Assembly: GCA_019753175.1 (NCBI GenBank)
Contig: JAIELK010000003.1
Span: 1 to 64,000 of the forward strand
DNA: 64,000 bases
Direction: 5' to 3'
DNA from: Hyphomonadaceae bacterium
Lineage (GTDB): Bacteria > Pseudomonadota > Alphaproteobacteria > Caulobacterales > Aquidulcibacteraceae
The notes beneath the pieces are model-generated. The model was not told the origin of the DNA. It did no database searches and was given only the letters and a program-made list of their open reading frames with translations. Numbering within the stretch: the stretch's first letter is position 1; each line of letters begins with the position of its first letter. Shown piece after piece: positions 7,520-18,219 of the stretch. Both the position numbers and the translations under genes were made by a program.

Positions 7520-9924
7520 TGCCCCAATTGCTGCTCGAATTTTTCTCCGAGGAAATCCCGGCGCGCATGCAGAAGCGCGCGGAGGAGGATTTGGCGCGGG
7601 CTTTGGGTGAGAAGCTGAAAGCGGCGGGATTCGACGCCAAGGCGATCAAGACGTTCTCCACGCCGCGCCGCATCGGCGCGATGATCGAGGATTTGCCGGC
7701 CAAGGCCGCGGACGTGAACGAGGAGAAGAAAGGCCCGCGCGTCGGTGCGCTGGATACCGCGCTGCAGGGCTTCTTGAAAAGCGCGGGGCTCACGTCCATT
7801 GAGCAAGCGCAGATTGTCGAAGACAAGAAGGGCGCGTTTTACGTCGCGCGCATCGAACGCGCCGGGCGCGAGACTTCAGACATTTTGCAAGACATTGTCC
7901 CCGAAATTGTGCGCGCGTTTCCGTGGCCGAAATCGATGCGCTCGGGAGCGAGCGACCTGCAATGGGTGCGACCGTTGCAGAATATTCTCTGCCTGTTCGC
8001 CGGCGCGCCGGTGAAGATCAGCGTCGATGGCGTGGCGAGCGAAGCGAAAACCTGGGGCCATCGCTTCCACGCGCCCGATGCAATCCGGCCAAAGGATTTC
8101 GCCGATTACGCCGCCAGACTGCGCGCCGCGAAAGTTCTGATCGATCGCGAAGAGCGCAAGGCGATCATCCTGAAAGAGGCGCAAGCGGCTTGCGCCAAGC
8201 GCGGGCTGGAACTGGTCCCCGATCCTGGTTTGCTTGAAGAGGTCGCGGGCCTGGTCGAATGGCCGGTGGTGCTCTTGGGCGACATGGACGCAGGCTTTCT
8301 CGATCTGCCCGGCGAAGTGATCCGCCTCTCCATGCGCACGCACCAGAAATATTTCGCGGTGCGCGATCCGAAAACCCAAAAGCTCGCGCCGCATTTCGTT
8401 GTTGTTGCGAACGTCGAGGCGAAAGACGGCGGCAAGGCGATCGCGGCGGGCAATGCGCGCGTGCTGTCGGCGCGGCTCAACGACGCGCGCTTCTTCTGGG
8501 ATAGCGACCGCAAAACGCCGCTCTACACCGAGGAACGCCGCGCCAAGCTTGAGAAAATCGTCTTCCACCAGAAGCTCGGCAGCGTTTGGGATAAGGTCGA
8601 GCGCGTGAAGGCGCTGGCGGTGGAGCTTTGCGCGGTGACGGGCGCGGATCGCGCGCTGGTCGAACGCGCAGCTTTGTTGTGCAAGATGGACTTGGTCACG
8701 GAATCCGTGGGCGAGTTTCCGGAGTTGCAGGGGCAGGTGGGGCGGCAATTGTACTTATCCGAGTTGAGCGGGCCCCTTCTCCCTCGCGGAGAAGGGGCAG
8801 GGGATGAGGGGCGTTCAAACAAACAGGCGTCTGATCGTCGGCTCGCCCCTCACCCCCCGACCCCCTCTCCGCAAGGGAGAGGGGGGGGTGAATCCATCGC
8901 CGCCGCCATCGAAGATCACTACCGCCCGCTCGGCCCGGGCGACCGCGTGCCCAGCGATCCCGTCGCAATCACGCTCGCGCTGGCCGACAAGCTCGATACG
9001 CTGGTGGGCTTCTGGGCGATCGATGAAAAGCCGACGGGGAGTAGCGACCCGTATGCGCTGCGGCGCGCGGCGTTGGGGTTGGTGCGGATCGTCCTTGAGA
9101 ACGGCATTCGCTTGTCGTTGGTAGCGCAGATTGCGACCAGTTACCGGGCCACTGCGGACCACTACTTTAGGTCGGGCAATCTGTTCGTCGCCCAACGTGA
9201 TGAAGAAGAGGATGGCCGGCGCTTCGTTCGAGTAATCGAAGTTGGGCAAGATTGGCCTCGCGATCTTGCCAAACCGTTTGACTCTATCCTTGTGTTACGC
9301 GTGAAGGATCCGAAGACCTTTGCCATTGAGCGGCGTTTCGAAGCAAAGGACAAAGAGTTTGTGGGCGTCGTCTGGGCTTTGTGGCAGGTGAGTCACGGTG
9401 TCCGACACTTCCTCGCCGATCGCCTCAAAGTTCAGCTCCGCGAGCAAGGCAAGCGCCACGATCTGGTCGATGCCGTGTTCGCGCTCGGCGACGACGATCT
9501 CGTGCGCATCGTCGCGCGCGTGGAGGCGCTGGACGCGTTCCTGAAAACCGAAGCCGGCGCGAATTTGCTGGCGGGCTATAAGCGCGCGGCGAACATTCTC
9601 AGCGCCGAGGAGAAGAAGGGCAAGTGGAGCGCGGACGAGGCGCAAGGCGCGGTGGACGCCGCCAAGCTCGCCGAGCCTGCCGAGAAGGCGCTGCATGCGG
9701 CGCTGGAAGCAGCGCTTCCCGCCGCGCGCGCGAATGTCGAGAAGGAAGATTTCGCCGCCGCCATGAAAGCGCTCGCGAGCTTGCGCGCGCCCGTGGACGC
9801 GTTTTTCGAGTCGGTGCTCGTCAACGCCGAAGACGCCGCCTTGCGCCGCAATCGCTTGCTGCTGCTCGCGCGGTTCCGCGAAGCATTGTCGGCGGTGGCG
9901 GATTTTTCGAAGGTTGAGGGATGA
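7519..9924 (+). CDS. glyS: Glycine--tRNA ligase beta subunit, enlarged
   Basis: An 801-residue beta subunit; about 690-700 is usual. The family framework is intact: LLLEFFSEEIPARMQKRA, FSTPRRIGAMIEDLP, VIRLSMRTHQKYFAV, LNDARFFWDSDRKTPL, DLVTESVGEFPELQG, EDHYRPLGPGDRVPSDPVA and FLADRLKVQLREQGKRHDLVDAVFALG. The extra length comes from two in-frame insertions. Residues ~419-457 are translated from a palindromic repeat (PHPPTPSPQGRG). Residues ~537-628 (ATSYRATADHYFRSGNLF...) fall before the C-terminal region and use visibly less GC-rich codons. Both lie between conserved blocks, so the enzyme is probably functional. Confidence 0.93.
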   Translation: MPQLLLEFFSEEIPARMQKRAEEDLARALGEKLKAAGFDAKAIKTFSTPRRIGAMIEDLPAKAADVNEEKKGPRVGALDTALQGFLKSAGLTSIEQAQIVEDKKGAFYVARIERAGRETSDILQDIVPEIVRAFPWPKSMRSGASDLQWVRPLQNILCLFAGAPVKISVDGVASEAKTWGHRFHAPDAIRPKDFADYAARLRAAKVLIDREERKAIILKEAQAACAKRGLELVPDPGLLEEVAGLVEWPVVLLGDMDAGFLDLPGEVIRLSMRTHQKYFAVRDPKTQKLAPHFVVVANVEAKDGGKAIAAGNARVLSARLNDARFFWDSDRKTPLYTEERRAKLEKIVFHQKLGSVWDKVERVKALAVELCAVTGADRALVERAALLCKMDLVTESVGEFPELQGQVGRQLYLSELSGPLLPRGEGAGDEGRSNKQASDRRLAPHPPTPSPQGRGGGESIAAAIEDHYRPLGPGDRVPSDPVAITLALADKLDTLVGFWAIDEKPTGSSDPYALRRAALGLVRIVLENGIRLSLVAQIATSYRATADHYFRSGNLFVAQRDEEEDGRRFVRVIEVGQDWPRDLAKPFDSILVLRVKDPKTFAIERRFEAKDKEFVGVVWALWQVSHGVRHFLADRLKVQLREQGKRHDLVDAVFALGDDDLVRIVARVEALDAFLKTEAGANLLAGYKRAANILSAEEKKGKWSADEAQGAVDAAKLAEPAEKALHAALEAALPAARANVEKEDFAAAMKALASLRAPVDAFFESVLVNAEDAALRRNRLLLLARFREALSAVADFSKVEG
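8772..8889. repeat. Palindromic repeat inside glyS (full copy)
   Basis: A ~118-bp element with two internal hairpins (CCCCTTCTCC/GGAGAAGGGG and CCCCTCTCC/GGAGAGGGG), whose left and right halves are themselves roughly reverse complements, with a ~30-bp unique centre. Both halves keep the glyS frame open and add ~39 codons. The same element occurs as separated halves around the DUF559 gene (9942-9981 and 10398-10441) and as a diverged copy upstream of thrB (21754-21869). Nothing here encodes a protein of its own. Confidence 0.85.
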
Positions 9925-10450
9925 GAAAGGCTACGCACCGTCCCCCTCTCCCTTGCGGAGAGGGGGCAGGGGGTGAGGGGCGTTCCGCTGCCGCTCCGCC
10001 AACGAGCCCGCGTACAAAACTGGGTCACGGCTTTGCCCCCAATTTTGGCGAAGAGCGTCAGAAAGATCGAACGCGAACTGAGCTTCGCGCGGCGCGTCAG
10101 CGCAAGGAGATGACGCCATCCGAGAAGGAGCTTTGGAAGCGGCTGCGATCGCTCAAAGATCACGCCTTGCGTCGACAGCCGGCAGTAGGCGACTACGTGT
10201 TCGACTTCGCATGCTATGGTGCTCGGTTGCTGATCGAGATCGACGGCTCGATCCATCAATGCGCCGATGTGAAGGCGAACGATAAGGCGAAAACAATCTT
10301 CGCGGCTACGCAAGGATTCCGCGTGTTGCGATTTGCGAACGCTGACGTGTGGGATCGGCCCGCGTGGGTCGTCGCAGAGGTGCGCGCGCTCCTCCACGCC
10401 CCACACCCCCCGACCCCCTCACCGCAAGGGAGAGGGGGAGAGAGCCAAGC

Positions 10451-10454
<4 letters not shown>
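9921..10454 (+). CDS. DUF559 (Vsr-like) endonuclease-domain protein
   Basis: A 177-residue ORF overlapping the glyS stop (ATGA) and the ppdK start (ATGA). Residues ~50-155 form a DUF559 domain: RKEMTPSEKELWKRLRSL, RRQPAVGDYVFDFACYGARLLIEIDGSIH and GFRVLRFANADVW, a Vsr-like PD-(D/E)XK fold with the FDF...IEIDG acidic core. The first ~20 residues (PPLPCGEGAGGEGR) and the last ~20 (PHPPTPSPQGRG) are translated from the two repeat halves that flank the gene, so the native protein may start internally, near EMTPSEKE. The role is unknown; a part in moving the repeat is one possibility. Confidence 0.8.
9942..9981. repeat. Left half of palindromic repeat flanking DUF559 gene
   Basis: CCCCCTCTCC...GGAGAGGGGG hairpin followed by cagggggtgaggggcg, nearly identical to the left half of the glyS element at 8773-8813. 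It lies at the 5' end of the DUF559 coding sequence. Confidence 0.85.
10398..10441. repeat. Right half of palindromic repeat flanking DUF559 gene
   Basis: cgccccacaccccccgaccccc, then a CCCTCACC/GGGAGAGGGGG-type hairpin, matching the right half of the glyS copy at 8843-8888. Together with the left half it brackets the DUF559 gene as inverted repeats. Confidence 0.85.
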
Positions 10455-13114
<2,660 letters not shown>

Positions 13115-13454
13115 TCTTTGGGGTTAACGTTGCGTTAGCTTTTTTGCCATCCGGCCCGTGGCGGATGGGCAACGCTGCGGCAAGTCGTCCTCCGGCACAA
13201 AGTTCGCAAAGCCTTGTGGCAGAAGGGCGAAAGCCATGGTGAACGGTATCAGGATAGGCAGGCGGAGACGGTAAGATAAAGCGCAGATGTCTTCCGGGAA
13301 GGACCCCATGAACAAAAAGTCAATCGCGAGCCGGACGAAGCTCATGTATGCGCCGTGGGCCTCAAGGTAGAATGTTCAAGAAGAACAAGGTGTGGTGGCG
13401 ACTGTCGTTTGCTTGGCCGTGATCCTTGGCGGTCTGTGCCAAAGTGGAACGCAA
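13115..13454. other. Intergenic region between ppdK and SleB-type hydrolase
   Basis: About 340 bp without a convincing gene; the 73-codon minus-strand ORF here lacks recognisable sequence. A degenerate CtrA-like box TTAA-N7-TTAG is at 13124-13138. A weak stem (gccatccg/cggatggg, about 13147-13168) could end ppdK transcription, but no T-tract follows it. Confidence 0.4.
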
Positions 13455-13469
13455 TTAAGTGAGCCTTAA
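13455..13469 (+). promoter_or_regulatory. CtrA box (TTAA-N7-TTAA)
   Basis: TTAA (13455-13458), seven bases, then TTAA (13466-13469): an exact match to the core of the CtrA consensus TTAA-N7-TTAA(C). Its last A is the first base of the annotated ATG of the cell-wall hydrolase, so the box would sit in the promoter if translation starts at the downstream ATG (13532). CtrA control is inferred from the motif alone. Confidence 0.55.
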
Positions 13470-14524
13470 TGCATTTGCGGTTTTTCTGGCGTCAACTGAG
13501 CACCTTTGCGGGTGCGCTGCGGACGCAGTTTATGGCTGAGATCGAACGGAACCCGCTCGCGGTTCGTCAAGGCGCTGCGACGGTCATGTGCCTGGCCGCG
13601 GCGGCTGTGGCCATGCCGGTCATTTCCTATCGCGCCGCCGAACAGCGCGAAGGCGCTGAATGGGCCGCCACGTCGACCGCCTTCCAAGCGCAACTGCAGG
13701 CGCAGTTGGCGGAGCCAAACGCCCGCGTCGAGCTGACCGCATTCCGCACCGATGACGGCTTGCGCGCCCGCGGCAGCGGCGCCCTGTTCGAGAGCGCGGA
13801 TGCGCGCGCCCTGATGGTCCAGGCGGTGCTGCGCGGGCCGACCGCGCCTTCGCAACCAGCCGCCCCCGCCGAGACCCAGATCGATCCGCGCCAGCTGCAT
13901 TGCCTGAGCCAGGCGATCTATTTCGAAGCGCGCGGTGAGGCCCAGCGCGGACAGGTCGCCGTGGCTGAAGTGGTCATGAACCGGGTTCGCTCGCAGTATT
14001 ATCCGAACTCGATCTGCGGCGTCGTCTACCAGGGCTCGCACCGCTCGACCGGCTGCCAGTTCACTTTCACCTGCGACGGGTCGCTGAGCCATCGCCCGCG
14101 CGGCCGCGCCTGGGATCGCGCGCAACGCGTCGCCACCGCCGTGATGCTGGGCTACACGCGCCCGCTGACCCGCGGCGCCACGCACTATCACACCCACGCC
14201 GTCAACCCGGTGTGGAACTCAGGCCTGGTGGAAACCGTCAATATCGGCAGCCACGTCTTCTACCGCTTCCCGAACCGCGCCGAGCGCGCCTATTACCAAG
14301 AAGCGTTGGCGCGCCGCCGCGGCAGCTATCGCGACGCGGGCGTGGGTGCTCCGGACGATGCGGAAACGCCGGAAGAGGCGTCGGCTCGCGCTGTTGCAGC
14401 GGCTGAACAGAGCGTGGCGCCGGTCGAAGCCGCGCCAGCGCCTGTTGCAGCGGAGACGCCGGTTGCCGCGGACGATCTGCCGATCGCGACCGAAGTCGCG
14501 GCGGAAGAGGAAATCGCCACCTAA
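13469..14524 (+). CDS. SleB-type cell wall hydrolase
   Basis: A 351-residue protein. Residues ~18-60 contain an N-terminal membrane segment (AATVMCLAAAAVAMPVISY). Residues ~140-265 form the Hydrolase_2/SleB domain, with HCLSQAIYFEARGEAQRGQVAVAEVVMNRV, SICGVVYQ, QFTFTCDG and ATHYHTHAVNPVW. The first of these carries the catalytic Glu of this peptidoglycan-cleaving family. A ~70-residue Ala/Glu/Pro-rich tail follows. The annotated ATG overlaps a perfect CtrA box, so the ATG at 13532 (MAEIERNPLAV) may be the real start; both give the same membrane anchor and domain. A cell-cycle-timed wall-remodelling role is plausible. Confidence 0.85.
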   Translation: MHLRFFWRQLSTFAGALRTQFMAEIERNPLAVRQGAATVMCLAAAAVAMPVISYRAAEQREGAEWAATSTAFQAQLQAQLAEPNARVELTAFRTDDGLRARGSGALFESADARALMVQAVLRGPTAPSQPAAPAETQIDPRQLHCLSQAIYFEARGEAQRGQVAVAEVVMNRVRSQYYPNSICGVVYQGSHRSTGCQFTFTCDGSLSHRPRGRAWDRAQRVATAVMLGYTRPLTRGATHYHTHAVNPVWNSGLVETVNIGSHVFYRFPNRAERAYYQEALARRRGSYRDAGVGAPDDAETPEEASARAVAAAEQSVAPVEAAPAPVAAETPVAADDLPIATEVAAEEEIAT

Positions 14525-15321
14525 TCGTCGCGCAAATTCCGACGCACTTGCTTTTGTACAAGAGTTGGCATGAAGCGCGCGAAGAACCATGCGCGCTCCG
14601 CTTCTTTGCCGACGCGGTAGTGCGTCTCCTTGCCGTGTGCGGCGTCCCACGCGCGCTCTGCGGCCATTCGCACAGGGTAGATCGGCGTCTTGCTGTCTTT
14701 GAGCTGGTCGCGCAGCTTGCGGTTTGAGCCCGCAGCGCCAGTGTTGTCCAAGATTGCGGTGTCGACAAACCAAGGCATGAGGCTGGTCACGCGCACGCCG
14801 AAGCGGGAGTATTCCGCGTCCAGCGCTTCGGTGAGGCCGCGCACGCCGAATTTGGACGCGACATAAACCGCAAGCTTCGGCGCGCCGACTATGCCGGCGA
14901 CCGACGCCGTGTTGACGATGCGCGCGCCGGGCGTTTCCCGCAGCAAGGGCAGCGCCGCGATCGCGCCGTTGATGACGCCCTTCAAGTTCACGTCGAGCAC
15001 GAGGTCGATGTCTTCCGGCGTCATCTCTTCGAGCCAGCCGCCCTTTCCCACGCCGGCGTTGTTGAACAAGACGTTCATGCGCCGGTTGGTCGCCTGGCCG
15101 AAGGTTTCTACCGCGCGCGCCCAGCCGTCGCGATCGCGCACGTCGAGCAGCATCGAGATGCGCTGGCCCTCGGGGAGCAGCGCGGCGGTTTCCTCCAGCC
15201 CGCGCGGATCGATGTCGAACAGACCCACGAACCAACCGCGTTCGGCGAACAATTGCGCGGTGGCGCGTCCGATGCCCGAGCCCGCGCCGGTGACGAAGAT
15301 TGATTTCTGTCGCTCTGCCAT
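14521..15321 (-). CDS. Short-chain dehydrogenase/reductase
   Basis: 266 residues from ATG 15321; the ORF-track start adds 82 codons antisense to the DUF1272 gene. It is a classical SDR: NAD(P) site TGAGSGIGRATAQLFAERG, NNAGVGKG, catalytic Ser in IVNTASVAGIVG and Y-x-x-x-K in YVASKFGVRGLTEALDAEY. An Asp after the second strand (FDIDPRG) favours NAD(H). The substrate is unknown. It converges with the hydrolase gene, overlapping 4 bp. Confidence 0.9.
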   Translation of the reverse strand: MAERQKSIFVTGAGSGIGRATAQLFAERGWFVGLFDIDPRGLEETAALLPEGQRISMLLDVRDRDGWARAVETFGQATNRRMNVLFNNAGVGKGGWLEEMTPEDIDLVLDVNLKGVINGAIAALPLLRETPGARIVNTASVAGIVGAPKLAVYVASKFGVRGLTEALDAEYSRFGVRVTSLMPWFVDTAILDNTGAAGSNRKLRDQLKDSKTPIYPVRMAAERAWDAAHGKETHYRVGKEAERAWFFARFMPTLVQKQVRRNLRDD

Positions 15322-15372
15322 GGGAATGTCGTCGTGCGCGCGAGGCGCGCCGTCAAGCCGGGAGAGCCGACG

Positions 15373-15612
15373 ATGTTGGAGTTGCGACCCAATTGCGAGT
15401 GCTGCGACCGCGATCTGCCGCCTGAGAGCGGTGATGCGCGTATCTGTACGTTCGAGTGCACGTTCTGCGCGGACTGTGCGGACGGTGTGCTCGGCGGCGT
15501 TTGTCCGAATTGCGGCGGCAATCTCGTCGCACGGCCGACCAGGCCGGTGGCGGCGCTGCTCCGTCATCCTGCGTCTACAAAGCGTGTGCTCCGCGATAGG
15601 CCGTGCGCGTAG
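15373..15612 (+). CDS. DUF1272 zinc-ribbon-like small protein
   Basis: 79 residues starting MLELRPNCECCDRDLPPESGDARICTFECTFC. Eight or so Cys are arranged as C-x-C-C, C-x-x-x-C-x-x-C-x-x-C and C-P-N-C-G-G-N, the hallmark of DUF1272 proteins, which should bind zinc. The function of the family is unknown. It is divergent from the SDR gene and convergent with yqgE. Confidence 0.85.
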   Translation: MLELRPNCECCDRDLPPESGDARICTFECTFCADCADGVLGGVCPNCGGNLVARPTRPVAALLRHPASTKRVLRDRPCA

Positions 15613-15624
15613 CGCCTTCGCCTC

Positions 15625-16185
15625 CTAGGCGTTTCCCGCCGCGCCCATCAATTGTGCGGGCTCAAGGCCCAGCGCATGCAGCGCTTGCGCCCACTTCGCT
15701 TCGTGCTCCTCGCCAAACACAATAGCTCTGTCGAGGTCAACGATCATCCACGCGTTGTGCCGCAACTCGTCCTCGAGTTGGCCGGCGCCCCAACTCGAGC
15801 ACCCCAGCGCCAACACAAAATGCTGCGGCGGCGCCTCACTCGCCATCGCTTCCAGCACGTCGCGCGTCGCCGTGAGGCGCACGCCCGGGGCAACATTGCG
15901 TGTCGCGTCTCCCGCTGCGAAATCCTCGGAGTGAAGCACGAAGCCACGGTCCGGTCGCACCGGCCCGCCGTCGAGCACGGCGCGCGCGCCAAAGTTTGCG
16001 TTGGCGTCGAGGCCGAGGTGATCGAGCACGTCGCTCAGGGTGACCTCGTCGCGCGGCTTGTTGACGATAACGCCCATGGCGTGCTCGGCGTCATGTGAAC
16101 ACATCACGATCACCGAGTGTTCGAAGCGGGGGTCTCCGATCCCCGGCATCGCCACCAAGAGCTTGCCTGCGAGCGTGTCGGCCAT
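15625..16185 (-). CDS. YqgE/AlgH family protein
   Basis: 186 residues from ATG 16185. The UPF0301 pattern is plain: LAGKLLVAMPGIGDPRFEHSVI, CSHDAEHAMGVIVNKP, VLDGGPVRPDRGFVLHS, FVLALGCSSWGAGQLEDEL and W-M-I-V-D. AlgH in Pseudomonas was linked to alginate regulation, but the biochemical role of the family is unsettled. It is a single gene, divergent from the peroxiredoxin. Confidence 0.92.
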   Translation of the reverse strand: MADTLAGKLLVAMPGIGDPRFEHSVIVMCSHDAEHAMGVIVNKPRDEVTLSDVLDHLGLDANANFGARAVLDGGPVRPDRGFVLHSEDFAAGDATRNVAPGVRLTATRDVLEAMASEAPPQHFVLALGCSSWGAGQLEDELRHNAWMIVDLDRAIVFGEEHEAKWAQALHALGLEPAQLMGAAGNA

Positions 16186-16287
16186 GGCCGCATGCTCCAC
16201 CCATGGGCGCTTTCCCGCAAGGGGGTGCTCGCATAAGCCGCCGCCAGCCCCTAGATAGGGTGCGCCTTGAGGCAAGGAGATTGTGTC

Positions 16288-16767
16288 ATGATCAAAGAGG
16301 GCGACCGGCTTCCCGAGGTTTCGTTCAACGTTCCCGGTTCCGATGGCATGAAGCAGATGCGGACGTCCGAGATATTCGGCGGCAAGACCGTGGCGCTGTT
16401 TGCGGTCCCGGGCGCGTTCACGCCGACCTGTTCGGCGCGGCATCTGCCGAGCTTTCGCGACCTCGCTGCGGACCTCAAGGGCAAGGGCGTGGACGCGATC
16501 GCGTGCACGGCCGTCAACGATCACTTCGTGATGGGCGCTTGGTCGAAAGACCAGGATGTCGGCGACATCCTCATGCTGGCCGATGGCTCGGGCGAGTTCG
16601 CCAAGGCTGTGGGACTAGACGCCGACTTCTCGAAGTTCGGCATGGGCCTGCGTTCGAAGCGTTATTCAATGATCATCAAGGACGGCGTGGTAGATAAATT
16701 GAACGTTGAAGAAGCTGGTGAATACAAGGTTTCCAGCGCGGAGCACATGCTCAGCCAATTGAGCTGA
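16288..16767 (+). CDS. Peroxiredoxin (Prx5/AhpE-like, 1-Cys site visible)
   Basis: 159 residues from ATG 16288, with AAGGAG 8 nt upstream; the track's TTG start is 7 codons earlier. It is a thioredoxin-fold peroxidase of the Prx5 type: VALFAVPGAFTPTCSARHLPSF contains the P-x-x-x-T-x-x-C active site with the peroxidatic Cys, and GVDAIACTAVNDHFVM, ILMLADGSGEFAKAVGLDAD and MGLRSKRYSMIIKDG complete the family signature. It reduces H2O2 or alkyl hydroperoxides with thioredoxin or glutaredoxin. Confidence 0.95.
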   Translation: MIKEGDRLPEVSFNVPGSDGMKQMRTSEIFGGKTVALFAVPGAFTPTCSARHLPSFRDLAADLKGKGVDAIACTAVNDHFVMGAWSKDQDVGDILMLADGSGEFAKAVGLDADFSKFGMGLRSKRYSMIIKDGVVDKLNVEEAGEYKVSSAEHMLSQLS

Positions 16768-16792
16768 GCTTAAGAAAGATGGGGCGAACAGA

Positions 16793-17731
16793 ATGTTCGG
16801 TGCGCAAGATATCGTAATCATCGCGCTTGTGGTGATGGCGCTGGTGTTGGCGTTCAGCGCCATCAAGGTGGTGCCGCAGGGCTTCCAATTCACGGTCGAG
16901 CGCTTTGGCCGGTATGTGCAGACGCTGCGGCCGGGCATCGCCTTCCTCGTTCCGTTTGTCGATCGCATCGGCCGGCGTATGTCGATGATGGAGGCGGTGC
17001 TCGATGTGCCGCGCCAGGATGTGATCACCAAGGACAACGCGGTGGTCTCCGTCGATGCGGTCGTGTTCATACAGGTGATGGATGCGGCCAAGGCGGCCTA
17101 CGAGGTCGAAAATTATCGCAGCGCCATTCTCAATCTCTGCCTCACCAACACCCGCACCGTCGTCGGCTCCATGGATCTCGACGAAGTGTTGTCGCAGCGC
17201 GATTCCATCAATGCGCGGCTGCTCACGGTGATTGACGCCGCCACCCATGCCTGGGGCACCAAGGTGATGCGCGTCGAGATCAAGGATCTGGCGCCGCCGG
17301 CCGACCTGACCCAGGCGATGGCGCGGCAGATGAAGGCCGAGCGCGAACGGCGCGCGCAAATCCTCGAAGCCGAAGGCGACAAGCAGGCGGCGATCTTGCG
17401 GGCGGAAGGCGCCAAGCAATCGGCGATCCTGGAAGCCGAAGGCCGTCGCGAGGCGGCGTTCCGCGACGCTGAAGCGCGCGAGCGTGAAGCCGAAGCGGAA
17501 GCCAAAGCGACCGATATGGTCTCGGCGGCGATCTCCAAGGGCGACGTCAACGCCGTGCGCTACTTCCTGGGCCTTAAATATGTCGAAGCGTTCGGGCAGC
17601 TTGCCACCTCGAACCAGCAGCGCACGGTGATCGTGCCGGCGGATCTGTCGGGGCTTGCCGGCCTGGTCGAAGGCTTGCGCGCACTCAACGCGCAGGCGGA
17701 AGGCGCGCCGCTGGCGCCCACTCGCGGCTAG
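16793..17731 (+). CDS. SPFH/band 7 protein (paraslipin/QmcA type)
   Basis: 312 residues: one N-terminal membrane helix (IVIIALVVMALVLAFSAI), then an SPFH domain (VPQGFQFTVERFGRYVQTLRPGIAFLVPFVDRIG...) and a long coiled coil rich in Glu/Ala (residues ~180-255, EAEGDKQAAILRAEGAKQSA). The C-terminus matches stomatin-like paraslipins (VRYFLGLKYVEAFGQLA). These proteins form membrane scaffolds and are nearly always encoded with an NfeD partner, as here (17755). Confidence 0.95.
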   Translation: MFGAQDIVIIALVVMALVLAFSAIKVVPQGFQFTVERFGRYVQTLRPGIAFLVPFVDRIGRRMSMMEAVLDVPRQDVITKDNAVVSVDAVVFIQVMDAAKAAYEVENYRSAILNLCLTNTRTVVGSMDLDEVLSQRDSINARLLTVIDAATHAWGTKVMRVEIKDLAPPADLTQAMARQMKAERERRAQILEAEGDKQAAILRAEGAKQSAILEAEGRREAAFRDAEAREREAEAEAKATDMVSAAISKGDVNAVRYFLGLKYVEAFGQLATSNQQRTVIVPADLSGLAGLVEGLRALNAQAEGAPLAPTRG

Positions 17732-17754
17732 CGGCGGAAACGCAGACTCATTAC

Positions 17755-18219
17755 ATGACCACCATGGATTTGCTGGCCACGTTCCTCGCTAACATGGGCC
17801 CCATGCACTGGTTGGTGCTGGGCCTTGTGCTCCTCATCGCCGAGATGGCGTCGGGAACGACGTATCTGCTGTGGCCGGCGGTGGCGGCCTTCCTGACGGC
17901 TCTGTTGGCTTGGCTCGCGCCTGTCGGCTGGGTCGGCGAAATGGCGGCGTTCGCGGCGCTGGTGATTGGCTTGACTTGGTTCGGCCGTCCGCTGGTGCAG
18001 CGTTGGCGGCAGGAGAAGCCCGCGCAGGGCCTCAACGAGCGCTCCGCGACGATGATCGGCGCGCGCGGCGTGCTGGTCGCGTTCGCCAATGGCGCAGGCT
18101 CGGTCAAGGTCAACGACACGGTTTGGCGCGTCGTGAGCGAAGACGCGCTGCAGCCGGGCGAAACCGTGGAGGTCGCCGACGTCGACGGTGTCACGCTGAA
18201 AGTGAAACGCGTCGCCTAA
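17755..18219 (+). CDS. NfeD family protein
   Basis: 154 residues: two or three membrane helices (MHWLVLGLVLLIAEMAS..., FAALVIGLTWFG) followed by a C-terminal OB-fold (LNERSATMIGARGVLV...VKVNDTVWRVVSEDALQPGETVEVADVDGVTLKVKRV). It is the short NfeD form that partners paraslipins. It lies 23 bp downstream of the SPFH gene, in the same operon, and overlaps the convergent MarR gene by 4 bp. Confidence 0.93.
   Translation: MTTMDLLATFLANMGPMHWLVLGLVLLIAEMASGTTYLLWPAVAAFLTALLAWLAPVGWVGEMAAFAALVIGLTWFGRPLVQRWRQEKPAQGLNERSATMIGARGVLVAFANGAGSVKVNDTVWRVVSEDALQPGETVEVADVDGVTLKVKRVA

Noticed and set aside
8772-8889. CRISPR-like or intron-like element in glyS
   Set aside because: Only one copy with inverted halves at this locus, no spacers, no splice structure; it is a palindromic interspersed repeat.
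13124-13345. 73-aa minus-strand ORF between ppdK and the hydrolase
   Set aside because: No ribosome site, no family resemblance, and it overlaps the putative ppdK 3' structure and a CtrA-like motif.
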